Source of the DNA: JAIOSM01 sp023143455
GTDB lineage: Bacteria; Desulfobacterota; Desulfobacteria; Desulfobacterales; Desulfobacteraceae
Direction: 5' to 3'
NCBI GenBank assembly: GCA_030632885.1
Contig: DAOVTW010000005.1
Coordinates: forward strand, 1 to 64,000
DNA: 64,000 nt
The position numbers were made by a program, and so were the translations under genes. Each line of letters starts with the position of its first letter. Within the stretch, counting starts at the first letter, position 1. Positions 36,265 to 45,747 of the stretch are shown here, in pieces. Below the pieces are notes generated by a model that saw only the letters and a program-made list of their open reading frames with translations, did no database searches and was not told the origin of the DNA.

Positions 36265-36714
36265 ATGTCAGCCGCAACAAACATGAATACCTATCTTAAC
36301 AACCATTACCAGGGGAAAACACCGGAACAACTGATACAAATGCTGTATAAAGGCGCACTCAGAAATATAGGCCTTGCTAAAGAAGGTGTTGCTGAAAACA
36401 ATCCCAAAAAACGCGGAGAACATTTAGGCAAAGCTATCGCTATTATTACAGAACTTTATGCCAGTCTTGATACTGAAATAAAGGATGAGTCAATTCAATT
36501 TTTAAGAGAGCTTTACAGCAATATGCTGACTGAACTTCCAAAAGTTTCACTTACTAATGATCCAAAAGCTCTTGATTTGACATATTCTTACATTAAACAA
36601 TTAAACCATATATGGGAAACTGAAGTTTTAAATAAAAAGGTTGGTCCTGGTGAATACGAAACTAATCATGACAGCTCAGACAAATCACTACCGCCAAAAT
36701 CTTTATTTGCATAA
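36265..36714 (+). CDS. fliS: Flagellar export chaperone FliS
   Basis: FliS binds the C-terminus of cytoplasmic flagellin and prevents early polymerisation. In species with FliW it also affects the FliW-CsrA switch indirectly. Typical motifs are YLNNHYQGKTPEQLIQMLYK and AIAIITELYASLD. I start at the ATG at 36265, which has GGAGG 7 bases upstream; an upstream frame into fliD is non-homologous. 149 residues, with a polar tail slightly longer than usual. Confidence 0.92.
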   Translation: MSAATNMNTYLNNHYQGKTPEQLIQMLYKGALRNIGLAKEGVAENNPKKRGEHLGKAIAIITELYASLDTEIKDESIQFLRELYSNMLTELPKVSLTNDPKALDLTYSYIKQLNHIWETEVLNKKVGPGEYETNHDSSDKSLPPKSLFA

Positions 36715-36752
36715 AAAGCAGACAAATTAATTTATTATTTTAGGAGGAAACT

Positions 36753-37154
36753 ATGAACATCAACAACATAAAGGCAGAAGTCGCAACAATGGAGTCACCT
36801 CCAGTTGGAGCTCCTGCGTCCCAGGCAACACAATCTGTTGATACTGTTGCTAAAACTGAAAAGATTAAAAACCTGCGCGTAAAAGAAGAACAAAATGCAG
36901 AAAAAGCTAATCAGAAAAAGGCATTGTCTACAGAAGAGACCGAGCAGATAACTGTTGATCTCAATGAATATATGAGTGATCTCCAGACTAATCTGAGATT
37001 TTCCATGTATGAAAAACTGGATAATCAGGTGATTGTGGAAATCAAAAACAGGGAAACAGATGAACTGATCAAGCAGATTCCATCCGAAGAATTACTTGAG
37101 TTGAGAGTAAAAATGGAAGAGCTTACAGGGCTTCTTTTTGACGCGAAAATTTAA
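36753..37154 (+). CDS. flaG: FlaG family protein
   Basis: FlaG proteins affect filament length and are often encoded next to fliD and fliS. The conserved C-terminal half is evident: LQTNLRFSMYEKLDNQVIVE, then KQIPSEELLELR. The first 60 residues are Ala/Lys/Glu-rich and variable. Length 133 is typical. GGAGG precedes the ATG. Confidence 0.9.
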   Translation: MNINNIKAEVATMESPPVGAPASQATQSVDTVAKTEKIKNLRVKEEQNAEKANQKKALSTEETEQITVDLNEYMSDLQTNLRFSMYEKLDNQVIVEIKNRETDELIKQIPSEELLELRVKMEELTGLLFDAKI

Positions 37155-37176
37155 CTTGCTAATTCAGGAGCACAAA

Positions 37177-37551
37177 ATGGGGATTAAACAATACAAACAA
37201 AAACTTGAACTTTGTTTTACTGAATATGAAGAATTACAAATATTACATCTGAATGTAATGAAGAATGAACCCATGCCTGACATAGCTCGCATGACTGAAG
37301 ACAGAGACAGAGCATTTGAAGAACTAAAACAAAATATAAATTATTTTGTTGAGAATGCAGGATCTCATGGTGGTATAAATAGTCTTCCTGCATTGGCAGA
37401 GTATGAAACCCGGCTTACATCAATAATGGATGTTAGTGAAGAACTCTCAAAAGCAATATTGAAATACAGGAAGAATTTAAAGACCGACCTTGCAAAGATG
37501 AAGCAAAGTAAGGCTGCCATGCGAGGTTATAAAGCTGTTAATATGATTTAA
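37177..37551 (+). CDS. Small helical flagellar protein, FliT/FlgN-like candidate
   Basis: A 124-residue all-helical protein in the position where fliT usually follows fliS and flaG. The C-terminal KTDLAKMKQSKAAMRGYKAV resembles the end of FliT/FlgN-type export chaperones, but similarity is weak. The ATG at 37177 has AGGAG 6 bases upstream; the longer frame starts at a TTG inside flaG. Its stop codon overlaps the stop of the convergent fliW by a few bases. Confidence 0.5.
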   Translation: MGIKQYKQKLELCFTEYEELQILHLNVMKNEPMPDIARMTEDRDRAFEELKQNINYFVENAGSHGGINSLPALAEYETRLTSIMDVSEELSKAILKYRKNLKTDLAKMKQSKAAMRGYKAVNMI

Positions 37552-37973
37552 TTTACAAGAGGATGCTGACACGAATAGGTCGTGTTCTGCAAGATAAGCT
37601 GTAAGCCTTCTTTTCTTTTGGTGTTAATAACCAGAGGAGCAAGAAAGTTTGCTGTTGCACTCTCTGGATCCCCATTTGGTATTGTAACTATTACAAATAA
37701 ACTAATCTCATCATTATCACAATCCCATGATACAACGGTGTTAATATCTTTTGCTTCTACCAAGTAATCAGGCATAACACTCTTTGGGTCTAAAATAACA
37801 AATGAAAGATTTGGATCATCTACGCTCTGAAAAAAAAGAAATGGGGCAGCTTCTTCTTTTTGAAGCATTGAATAACGTTTTTTATCTTGAAATCCAGGTA
37901 TTCCGGCAGGGACATTGATTATCTTTGTTTCATCAATTTCAATTTCTCCAAATTGCCTTGTCATAATTTTCAT
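37548..37973 (-). CDS. fliW: Flagellar assembly factor FliW
   Basis: FliW binds CsrA and inhibits it until flagellin titrates FliW away, so flagellin translation is tied to secretion. The 141-residue sequence has the family pattern: FGEIEIDETKIINVPAGIPG, then FLFFQSVDDPNLSFVI and NFLAPLVINTKRKEGLQLIL. Its ATG overlaps the csrA stop by one base, so the two are made together. Convergent with the fliT-like gene. Confidence 0.96.
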   Translation of the reverse strand: MKIMTRQFGEIEIDETKIINVPAGIPGFQDKKRYSMLQKEEAAPFLFFQSVDDPNLSFVILDPKSVMPDYLVEAKDINTVVSWDCDNDEISLFVIVTIPNGDPESATANFLAPLVINTKRKEGLQLILQNTTYSCQHPLVN

Positions 37974-38218
37974 TACTTCTTCTTTAACTCCTTATTTCCA
38001 AATAATTTTGCGACTTTTGTGATATCAGCTTTATCACCTTTTGAAGAAAGGATGTTCTCCTGTTGAATTGTTTCAAAAACTTCCTGCCTTAAAACTGTGA
38101 CATCTTTTGGTGCATCTATACCAATTCTCACACTATTTCTGCCTGACTCTACAACCTTAATAGTGATATTGTCTCCAATAAGAATACTCTCACCAATTTT
38201 TCTTGTTAAAATAAGCAT
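37973..38218 (-). CDS. csrA: Carbon storage regulator CsrA
   Basis: CsrA is a dimeric RNA-binding protein that blocks translation at ANGGA sites. The family start MLILTRKIGESILIGD and the RNA-binding R in RIGIDAPKDVTVLRQEV are conserved. 81 residues, slightly longer than the enterobacterial form (~61), as in many species with FliW. It starts 6 bases after the flgL stop with no visible Shine-Dalgarno and may be translated by coupling. The likely target is the flagellin leader at 31355-31394. Confidence 0.97.
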   Translation of the reverse strand: MLILTRKIGESILIGDNITIKVVESGRNSVRIGIDAPKDVTVLRQEVFETIQQENILSSKGDKADITKVAKLFGNKELKKK

Positions 38219-38224
38219 AAATAG

Positions 38225-40951
38225 TTATAGATAATCCACTAAACTTAAATTCATTACCTTTGCAGTTGAGCTTAAGGCTGCCTGGTAGGCAATTTCAATG
38301 TTTTTAATTTTCATAATCGATTCAACAATATCGGCATCTTCTATTGTGGAACTCCGTTCTGTGAGGCTCAAACCTACTTCAGTAGTCAATGTTTGTCTTA
38401 TTTCAAGACGGGAGTATTTCATACCAGCATCTACAATCCTTGATGTCATATTATCATAATTTATCTCAAGTCTTCCTATTGTTCGTTCAATACCATCTCT
38501 GTCATTATTATTCAAATATTGTTTCAAGTCAAACAATGTATTGAAAACACCCCATTCAACATCCTTACTGCTTTTTAATGGTGTTTCCACATCATCAATT
38601 ATATCAAATCCAAGAATACTTCCCATGGACTCTCCTGTACCACCCTCTGAAAGAGGGGCATTATCTCCTGTTTGCCATTGAAGATGGAATTCTTCAAGTT
38701 CAGTACCATTTTCCTTTATGGTAAACTTTTTTGTATAACTATCAAAAGAAACAGAGTAATCAATAATATTACCCTTCTGCCTTGATTCAAGTTCCAAAGC
38801 TTTTTCTATTTCAAAGGCAAGCTCCAAATGAGATGTATAAGTTTTTTGTGCTATGGAAGCAGTTAGCTTAGATGTGTTTAATCCAATATTACCAGAAGTA
38901 ATTTCTTGAAAATCAATTTTATTATTTGTTCCATCTATTACAAGATTAATAATATCTATATCACTTTCTATAAATGTAACCACATCATCCTGTATATTAT
39001 CAAAGCCTAACATTTGCGCTGCATTATTATCAAAATTTTCACCTGATGAGCTCCATAAAAGTTCAAATCCTTTAATAGCAGAACTACTACCTTTAAACAT
39101 AAATTCACCAGTGCCATTATCCCATTCTACAACATAATCAACACCCCAGGGCGACTCAGTTCTGAGGCGGGTCTGTATCGCTGTTGCTACATCATTTGGG
39201 TCTGCATAAATACCTTCCGGGATGGTTATACTTCTCTGCCCTGAAAGTGCTCCTGCAATACTGGTTTCTCGGAAGTCAATCACATTATTTGTTGAATCAA
39301 ATGTCATGGGGCCTGCAACTGCTGTATCTGACACAGGATATGTTACAGAATCATCAAAATCATAAAATCCCAGAGCAGAGCCCACATTAACAGCACTGTT
39401 GACGCCTGTATTCCATAAAATATCAAGTTGATTCAAACGTGATCCATTCTCCAGTATATTAAAACGACTATTTTCAGTGTCATAGGAAACTGTATAATCA
39501 ATATTGTTAGGTCCTAAATTACTTGATGTTTCCAAACCTAATTCAATTACCCCGGCAAGAGTTGCCATATCAGTATAAGAAGTGGTTCCAGCCGAAGCAT
39601 CAAGATCAACGCTCAATGTTGTTGATACACCGGCTGAATCTGTTTCAACAAAATCAATCATATCATTTGTACCATCAATTATATCTATCCCCGTAACAAA
39701 TTGAGCCTGAGTATCAGATACAGGAGGCGCAAGAATTAAATTATTTCCACTAAAACCAATTTCATGACCAGTGGAACTATCACCTTTAGCTGCAACAATT
39801 TCAAATTCAATATACTCACCACTATGCCTAACAGCATTATCAAGTGTTATGGTAATATCAGCTACCCCTGAATCGTTTAAATCAATACCAACACTGTCTG
39901 CTGTACCAGTGATATATTCAGGTATTATCAAATATCCAGGGTTATTCTGAATATGCCATGTATCATTACCCTCCCAGACAAGCCTGAAAGGTTCCGTACC
40001 ATTGGGTAATGGAGTTCCGATTAAAAGAGCATCTTTATTATCAATGATAATATTTAAATCATCAGGATTAATAAGAGTACTTGTATTAATATCGTTGATA
40101 TATCCATATTCAGATGTTCTCCACAGAAATTCTGTTTGCATAAACCCGTTATAAGATCCATCTTCCCGAATAGAAAATTGCTTTTCATCTGTGTTGTAAT
40201 CAACCTGATAGATAACTCCGTATCCATCACTTGCTGAGACCTCGTTCAGAGCATTTTTTACTGCAAGTTCAAGTTTATTTTTACTGTACAGCCCATTAGG
40301 AATTACAGCCTCAAGAATTTTCTCAGAAGCACTTCCATGGGCATTGTCCTCTTTAAACACAATGGTATTATTTGTTGCATTAATGTCAATTTCATTTTCC
40401 CAGAATGTTTCTTTTCCATCTCGCCCCACCTGAACACCTGAATTTCTGTCAGTACGGACTTCAAAAGGAACATTATTCCCATTATAAACAATATTTGTCT
40501 GGTCACTGTTATATTGTAAAGTTATGGTATTAGTCTTAGTACCACTGAAGATATAACTGCCATTAACCTGAGTATTGCCCAAATTCATAATCTGGTTTAT
40601 AAGATGATCAATTTTAGCAATCGTATCACGCCGTTCATCTGCGGTCATTGAGTCATTGGCAAGCCTTGTTGCATCAACCTTTGCATCAAGGATTAAATCA
40701 TTAATACTGCTCATGGCAGTTTCAACGTTAGTGATCCATGATTTGCCCATGTTTATATTTCGTTCAATCTGTTCAAGATTTCCCAGAGAATTTTTTAGAG
40801 TAAGAACCTGGCTAAACCCCAGCGGATCATCGGAAACTTCGTTAATCTTTTTCTGGGTACTTACCACTTCATTGGCATCCTGTAGATCACTGGTAAGCTT
40901 ACCAAGTCTATATGTTGAATCTACATACATGGAAATATTTGGAACCCGCAT
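38225..40951 (-). CDS. flgL: Hook-filament junction protein FlgL (HAP3), greatly enlarged
   Basis: FlgL joins the hook to the filament. The flagellin-like N-terminus (1-~165, MRVPNISMYVDSTYRLG, NGSYIFSGTKT) and C-terminus (~800-908, ending VMNLSLVDYL) are normal. Between them lie ~630 extra residues. Four tandem modules of 105-120 residues (about 188-293, 423-541, 549-659, 669-788) share DxTNNxIDFxE, a YxVxYD strand, F-x-I-x-E-N-G, LLW and LGFD. A different ~75-residue domain at ~326-400 also occurs in FlgK. GGAGGA precedes the ATG. Most FlgL proteins have 300-500 residues. Confidence 0.92.
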   Translation of the reverse strand: MRVPNISMYVDSTYRLGKLTSDLQDANEVVSTQKKINEVSDDPLGFSQVLTLKNSLGNLEQIERNINMGKSWITNVETAMSSINDLILDAKVDATRLANDSMTADERRDTIAKIDHLINQIMNLGNTQVNGSYIFSGTKTNTITLQYNSDQTNIVYNGNNVPFEVRTDRNSGVQVGRDGKETFWENEIDINATNNTIVFKEDNAHGSASEKILEAVIPNGLYSKNKLELAVKNALNEVSASDGYGVIYQVDYNTDEKQFSIREDGSYNGFMQTEFLWRTSEYGYINDINTSTLINPDDLNIIIDNKDALLIGTPLPNGTEPFRLVWEGNDTWHIQNNPGYLIIPEYITGTADSVGIDLNDSGVADITITLDNAVRHSGEYIEFEIVAAKGDSSTGHEIGFSGNNLILAPPVSDTQAQFVTGIDIIDGTNDMIDFVETDSAGVSTTLSVDLDASAGTTSYTDMATLAGVIELGLETSSNLGPNNIDYTVSYDTENSRFNILENGSRLNQLDILWNTGVNSAVNVGSALGFYDFDDSVTYPVSDTAVAGPMTFDSTNNVIDFRETSIAGALSGQRSITIPEGIYADPNDVATAIQTRLRTESPWGVDYVVEWDNGTGEFMFKGSSSAIKGFELLWSSSGENFDNNAAQMLGFDNIQDDVVTFIESDIDIINLVIDGTNNKIDFQEITSGNIGLNTSKLTASIAQKTYTSHLELAFEIEKALELESRQKGNIIDYSVSFDSYTKKFTIKENGTELEEFHLQWQTGDNAPLSEGGTGESMGSILGFDIIDDVETPLKSSKDVEWGVFNTLFDLKQYLNNNDRDGIERTIGRLEINYDNMTSRIVDAGMKYSRLEIRQTLTTEVGLSLTERSSTIEDADIVESIMKIKNIEIAYQAALSSTAKVMNLSLVDYL
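38588..40390 (-). repeat. Four tandem protein modules within flgL
   Basis: The encoded copies begin near residues 188, 423, 549 and 669. Each starts with a variant of N-A/S/G-T-N-N-x-I-x-F-x-E, carries a helical segment with paired Leu, then YxVxYD...F-x-I-x-E-N-G and an LLW/LQW strand. It ends with GxxLGFD and an acidic turn (absent in the first copy). Copies are well diverged at DNA level. Confidence 0.7.
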
Positions 40952-40977
40952 TGTTTTCCTCCTATAGCCTCATAAAG

Positions 40978-43900
40978 TTAGCGCATAGAAATAAGAGTAT
41001 TGAGCATTTCATCCGAGACTGTTAATAATTTGGATGCTGCTGAAAAAGCATGCTGGTACTTCATCAACTTAATCATCTCTTCATCAAGGGATACTGCTGA
41101 AATTGAATCCCTTTGTCCTCTTATATTATTAACCATAATATCGGCAAATTCTTTTGAATTCTTAATGGTTCTTGACTTTATACCCATGGATCCTATCATT
41201 TGATTATAATAGTCATCTAAAGTTGCGCTGGCAGTGCTTGATTGAGCCTCAGTACCTCTTTGATATGTCCACAACTTTAAGATTCTTGTCTGATGCTGAA
41301 CATCTGCCATGGCAAGAGCATTGGTATTGTCACCCTGGCTTATCTCACCGGTTTCACTGTTTATTGTAGCTGATGTAACAAACTTTGTATCACTTAGTTT
41401 TTCATTTATTTCCATTGTCACGCTGTCATAACCTTTGAAAAAATTATTTATTCCTGCTGCTGCGAGAAGACCTGATGATGCAGACGAATCATCTGAAAAA
41501 GCAAAACCAAGGTTTTGAAAACCCCGTGCCTGAAAATCAAATTCAACATATCCGTCCCCTGAAACCTGTTTATCAAATCTTATTTCAATATCTGCCAGCC
41601 CGTCCCCTGTGAAATCTACACCAAAACCATTATCATCACCTCCAGCAGGTATCATTGCAAGATTGCCACCAGTGGGATCCTTCATCACCCCCCAATTGCC
41701 TGCTGACCTAACAAACTGAAGATCTGATGTTGAAAAATCAAGGGCGGTTTGATCTTTAATTAAAATTGAAACATTTTCTTCAGAAAATCCGTTTGATTCT
41801 GAATATTCAATATTATTTATTACATGATATTGATCTGATGTTGAAATTTTCAATTGGTTGTTCAGAGTCGTTGATGCCTTCATTCCTGCAGCAGTCTTAC
41901 TAAATTGGTCAGCAAAAGAATCAATTGTCCAATGCCAGTCAGAAGCTCTTTCACCTGTGGCAATGCCGGCACTGTTTGAAAAAACTGGGATGCCTGTATC
42001 ACCAGTTGTTATTGTAAAGACATCATCAGTAAATAATGTACCATCAAAAAACTTTACAATCATCCCATCCACACTTACCTCCACTGGTGCTAACGGTGTA
42101 TAAGGAGGATCGTGACCTTCAATTGTGAATGTACCAGTTTTTACACTATTTTCCCACTCAATCACCAGAGGGTCATCGCCTGTAGCTGGAACTTGCCCAA
42201 CTTTACCTCCGGAAACAACCCTAAATTTATAAATTTCATTGATACTGTTTGCCTGCCCGCTTATGGTAAAACTTAAAGGGTCAGGACTTCCAAGAGTATC
42301 AGTATTTACAGTTAAAGTGTTTCCAGCCACAAGACTGCCCTTTGAAATATCAAAGGATAATGTGGGAACACCACCTTCTACAATTGAAACATTTCCTTCA
42401 TCTTCAACGGTTATCAATCCTGATTCACCTGTCTTAAGTCCGTACCTGTTAAGCTTTTCCCACAAGATAATACCATCATCATTATAAAGAGTAGAAGTTG
42501 AAAAATCTCTATTTACATTGCCAGATTGAAGAAGATCATTTTCCGGTTGATCACTTCCTGTACCAGTACCTGTACTTATAGCTAAGGTTGCATTATCAGT
42601 CACTGATTCAGAAAAGTTTGTAATTTCTATAGGATCATCAAAGGATATATCTTTAATAATAGAAACTGAGGCTCCGGTTCGTATAACCTGATAATTAGCA
42701 TCAACTCCAGCTACTGTAAAATCATTGTTAAGCTGGACCTCAAGATTAATTGCAAGGGCAATGTCGGTAATACCTGCCACAGTAAAATCTATTGTTGTCC
42801 CGTCCACATCAAAAGACACCACCTCGCCTGCTGTAAAGTCTGTAAACCCTCCTGTACCACCCAAAGTTATTATTGAGCTTCCTGTTTTAGCACTTCTCTC
42901 CACAAAAAGCCCTCCAGATCCTACACCAAAAACGTTTGTCTGGATAGCCATACCCGGATCCATTAATGCTGTAACAGTTCCTGTGATCACAGCTGATTTA
43001 TCTCCTGCACCGGCTGAAGTTTCTGCAATAGTAATGCCCAGAGCTTGCATGCCCTGCCTATAGAAATCTATTGTATCAGCCGCACTTACCGTTGCAACAA
43101 ATGTATCTGTATTTGCAGGATTGGAAAAATCAATTGTATTGCCGGCGTTTGCATTAGTACCGGCAAGAGTTGTAAGATCAATTGATGCATTATTCCCTGT
43201 ATCATCGGCTGCATTTGTCAGGACAATATTTGACCGGTCTGTGGTTCTTAGAATAACTGAATTAGTAGAAGGGTCATGTTCAACTGTAAATGGTGCGTCT
43301 GCCAGCGCTGATGTCATTGCATCACTGAATGCTGAAGCAAGTTCAGCCTGATCTGAAATGTCAACATCTATTAAATTCACTGAAACTTGGACGCTTGAAA
43401 TGGGGGCTACGCTGGACTCAATTGTGAAAGTTATAATATCTCCCTGGTTAAAATTTGCAAAAGCATCAAGTCTAACCCCTGTATTATCGACCACCTCAAA
43501 AGCCTCTAAGCCCAAAGTCCTTCCCAAGCTACTTGATATGGTAAGCCCATTTGCAAAAAGGTCACTGTCCTCATTTATTGTATTAATCGCCTCTGTGACT
43601 GAAATCAAAGCATCTTCAAATTGCTCCTGCATAGATCCTGCACTAGAATCCCTGACAAAACTCTGCTGGTGAATAACACCATCCACATAGAGCGAAAACT
43701 GAATTTCATCACCATCCTGAGCATTAACTATTCCCGTGATATCAAAGCTTGCGCTGTTTTCAGAGGCTGACGCTGAAACTCCTTCAATATTATTCAAAAG
43801 CTCAGCAATGGAAGCTGCTGAACGTTTTGCATCTCCTCCTGCATCACTTATATCAATTATACTTGTTCCTAAAGAGCCACCATATATAGTTAATTCCTGA

Positions 43901-45195
43901 TCAGCAATTGCATTGGACAATGTTGTTGAAACACCACCGGTTGACCCCTGAACAAGCCCAAGACCATCCCCATCAGATTCGGTAACTATCCTGTCTCCTA
44001 AAACAGCCTCATCAACAACAGTCAGCTTATATATTGACTGAATTGAACCTGGTGCTGTTCCCAGCCAGTTAGAAATTGCGGCTTGAGAAATACCCATGTC
44101 AATATTTGTTTTTGTATATTGGGTATCAGCGAAAGTTTTATCCTCTGTCCACAGAGTAAAATCTTTTGAATAATCAATTTTATCGCCAAACTCATAACTT
44201 GACAACCAACCACTTTCATCAGTTGCATAATCTCCTGTCAAAGAGTCTGTAAAATACTCAAGGCCTGCACCTTGTGAATGCTGGTAATTAAGTGCCCAGA
44301 TCATTTCTCTTGCAAGTGCATCTATTTCTGCGCGATATTTGGGAATTATTTCGTCCCTCATCTCAAGCAGACCTCCAATCCTTCCACCGGTAATTCTATC
44401 AGATATGTTCATATCGCCGCTTGATGAACTTCTCCAGGCAACATTCTTATCTTGCATGCTCAACTCATATGTATCAGTTCCGTTTACAAGGGTATAGCCG
44501 TTTGCAGCATTTATAATAAGAGATCCATTGGGTCTTTCAAAACTATCAATATCAATCAAATCACCTAACTCATCTACGAGCATATTCCGTTGATCTCTTT
44601 GATCATTAGCGGATCTGTTAATCTCAAGACCAATAATTTCCTTATTCAGGTCTGCAATCTTTGATGTAATAGAATTTATCCTTGTCACTGCAGAACTAAT
44701 ATCAGAAGTTATATCCACCAGTAAACCATCCATATCTAAAACAGATGCTTCAAACCTTGATGCAAGCTTTATCCCATTTTCAAAAACTGCCACTCTTTCC
44801 GATGACCCCAAAGGATTATCTGAAAGGTCATGCCAGGAATTCCAGAATTCCGTTAAGATACTTCTAATACTTGCATCTGAAGTTTCATCAAAAAACCCTT
44901 CAAGAATCCGCATATATGATTCCTGCTCTTCAAAAGAGGCCTGGGTTGATAACTCATTTGTAAGCCTTTGTTCAAGAAGCTGATCAACACTCTGACGAAT
45001 CTGATATGTATCAACGCCTGTCCCAAAAAGAAATCCACCATAAAGGGCAGGCTTCATACTCTTTTGCTGGGCATTTTGAACACTGTAGTCAGGGTTATTC
45101 ACATTTGCAATATTTTGCCCTGTTACATTCAGTCCGTATTGCTGAGCAGCTATGGCTGTCTTTGCTATGCTTAAAGTTGAACCTATACCGCTCAT
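40978..45195 (-). CDS. flgK: Hook-filament junction protein FlgK (HAP1), giant
   Basis: FlgK sits between hook and FlgL. The N-terminus is canonical (MSGIGSTLSIAKTAIAAQQY, TGQNIANVNNPDYSVQ), and so is the C-terminus (SLDEEMIKLMKYQHAFSAASKLLTVSDEMLNTLI). At about 1405 residues it is more than twice the usual ~450-650. The interior holds flagellin_IN-like beta-rich segments, plus one domain also found in FlgL (around 41515-41712). I place the start at 45195, the conserved Met one base after the flgN stop with AGAGGTG upstream; the longer frame is out of family. Confidence 0.92.
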   Translation of the reverse strand: MSGIGSTLSIAKTAIAAQQYGLNVTGQNIANVNNPDYSVQNAQQKSMKPALYGGFLFGTGVDTYQIRQSVDQLLEQRLTNELSTQASFEEQESYMRILEGFFDETSDASIRSILTEFWNSWHDLSDNPLGSSERVAVFENGIKLASRFEASVLDMDGLLVDITSDISSAVTRINSITSKIADLNKEIIGLEINRSANDQRDQRNMLVDELGDLIDIDSFERPNGSLIINAANGYTLVNGTDTYELSMQDKNVAWRSSSSGDMNISDRITGGRIGGLLEMRDEIIPKYRAEIDALAREMIWALNYQHSQGAGLEYFTDSLTGDYATDESGWLSSYEFGDKIDYSKDFTLWTEDKTFADTQYTKTNIDMGISQAAISNWLGTAPGSIQSIYKLTVVDEAVLGDRIVTESDGDGLGLVQGSTGGVSTTLSNAIADQELTIYGGSLGTSIIDISDAGGDAKRSAASIAELLNNIEGVSASASENSASFDITGIVNAQDGDEIQFSLYVDGVIHQQSFVRDSSAGSMQEQFEDALISVTEAINTINEDSDLFANGLTISSSLGRTLGLEAFEVVDNTGVRLDAFANFNQGDIITFTIESSVAPISSVQVSVNLIDVDISDQAELASAFSDAMTSALADAPFTVEHDPSTNSVILRTTDRSNIVLTNAADDTGNNASIDLTTLAGTNANAGNTIDFSNPANTDTFVATVSAADTIDFYRQGMQALGITIAETSAGAGDKSAVITGTVTALMDPGMAIQTNVFGVGSGGLFVERSAKTGSSIITLGGTGGFTDFTAGEVVSFDVDGTTIDFTVAGITDIALAINLEVQLNNDFTVAGVDANYQVIRTGASVSIIKDISFDDPIEITNFSESVTDNATLAISTGTGTGSDQPENDLLQSGNVNRDFSTSTLYNDDGIILWEKLNRYGLKTGESGLITVEDEGNVSIVEGGVPTLSFDISKGSLVAGNTLTVNTDTLGSPDPLSFTISGQANSINEIYKFRVVSGGKVGQVPATGDDPLVIEWENSVKTGTFTIEGHDPPYTPLAPVEVSVDGMIVKFFDGTLFTDDVFTITTGDTGIPVFSNSAGIATGERASDWHWTIDSFADQFSKTAAGMKASTTLNNQLKISTSDQYHVINNIEYSESNGFSEENVSILIKDQTALDFSTSDLQFVRSAGNWGVMKDPTGGNLAMIPAGGDDNGFGVDFTGDGLADIEIRFDKQVSGDGYVEFDFQARGFQNLGFAFSDDSSASSGLLAAAGINNFFKGYDSVTMEINEKLSDTKFVTSATINSETGEISQGDNTNALAMADVQHQTRILKLWTYQRGTEAQSSTASATLDDYYNQMIGSMGIKSRTIKNSKEFADIMVNNIRGQRDSISAVSLDEEMIKLMKYQHAFSAASKLLTVSDEMLNTLISMR

Positions 45196-45196
45196 A

Positions 45197-45700
45197 TTAC
45201 ACCTCTTCGCGTATAAGGCAATTGCCTTTTGTCCTGTTGGGCACCGGACCTGAACTATTGTATTGCTTTTTGTCAGTAACATCCATAATTGTAGCAAACA
45301 CATCATCTATAACTAAAAGATAGGAGTTTACATGATTATTATTAACATGGGCTATTGCTTTGATTTCTTCCGCTTCAACCATAATAGCAGTTTTTAATTT
45401 TGTGATATCTGATTTGATTGTGCCAGAAACAGGAATGTGTTCGATCACCTTTGAAAGGCTGAATGATGCAATATCCATATCAATTAAAATATGTTTTTCT
45501 TCAAACAAAGCAAGAATACGCTCTTTTTGTGCGACAATTTTTAATCCTATCTCTTTTTTTAGTTTTATAGTGTGCCACAGAGATTCAATATCAATATTAA
45601 CAATACAATCTTTTTCCTTTTGAAAAATAAGTTTTAGTTCCTGAAATAAAGATAGCTTTTTCTCAAGCATATTCTTAACTTCACAGGCAAATTTTTCCAT
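45197..45700 (-). CDS. flgN: Flagellar export chaperone FlgN
   Basis: FlgN is the helical cytoplasmic chaperone of FlgK and FlgL. The 167-residue protein is helical throughout, with the family-type N-terminal helix (LFQELKLIFQKEKDCIVN) and LWHTIKLKKEIGLKI. It sits directly before flgK. AAGGAG precedes the ATG, and a sigma-28 type site lies just upstream. No flgM gene is found in the 61-base gap to flgJ. Confidence 0.85.
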   Translation of the reverse strand: MEKFACEVKNMLEKKLSLFQELKLIFQKEKDCIVNIDIESLWHTIKLKKEIGLKIVAQKERILALFEEKHILIDMDIASFSLSKVIEHIPVSGTIKSDITKLKTAIMVEAEEIKAIAHVNNNHVNSYLLVIDDVFATIMDVTDKKQYNSSGPVPNRTKGNCLIREEV

Positions 45701-45720
45701 ATCATATCTCCTTTATATTG

Positions 45721-45747
45721 TTATCGACTCTTACTTAAATAGAATTA
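45721..45747 (-). promoter_or_regulatory. Sigma-28 promoter before flgN
   Basis: On the minus strand TAAT (45747-45744), 15 bases, then GTCGATAA (45728-45721). The -10 element is identical to that of the flagellin promoter. It would drive flgN-flgK-flgL-csrA-fliW with a leader of about 15 nt. Confidence 0.7.

Noticed and set aside
42239..43672. Plus-strand ORFs of 80-112 codons antisense to flgK
   Set aside because: They are Pro/Val/Ser-rich shadows of a long beta-rich coding frame, without ribosome sites or family signals.
45196..45306. FlgK start at 45306
   Set aside because: This stretch is the flgN 3' end in another frame; the canonical FlgK N-terminus starts at 45195.
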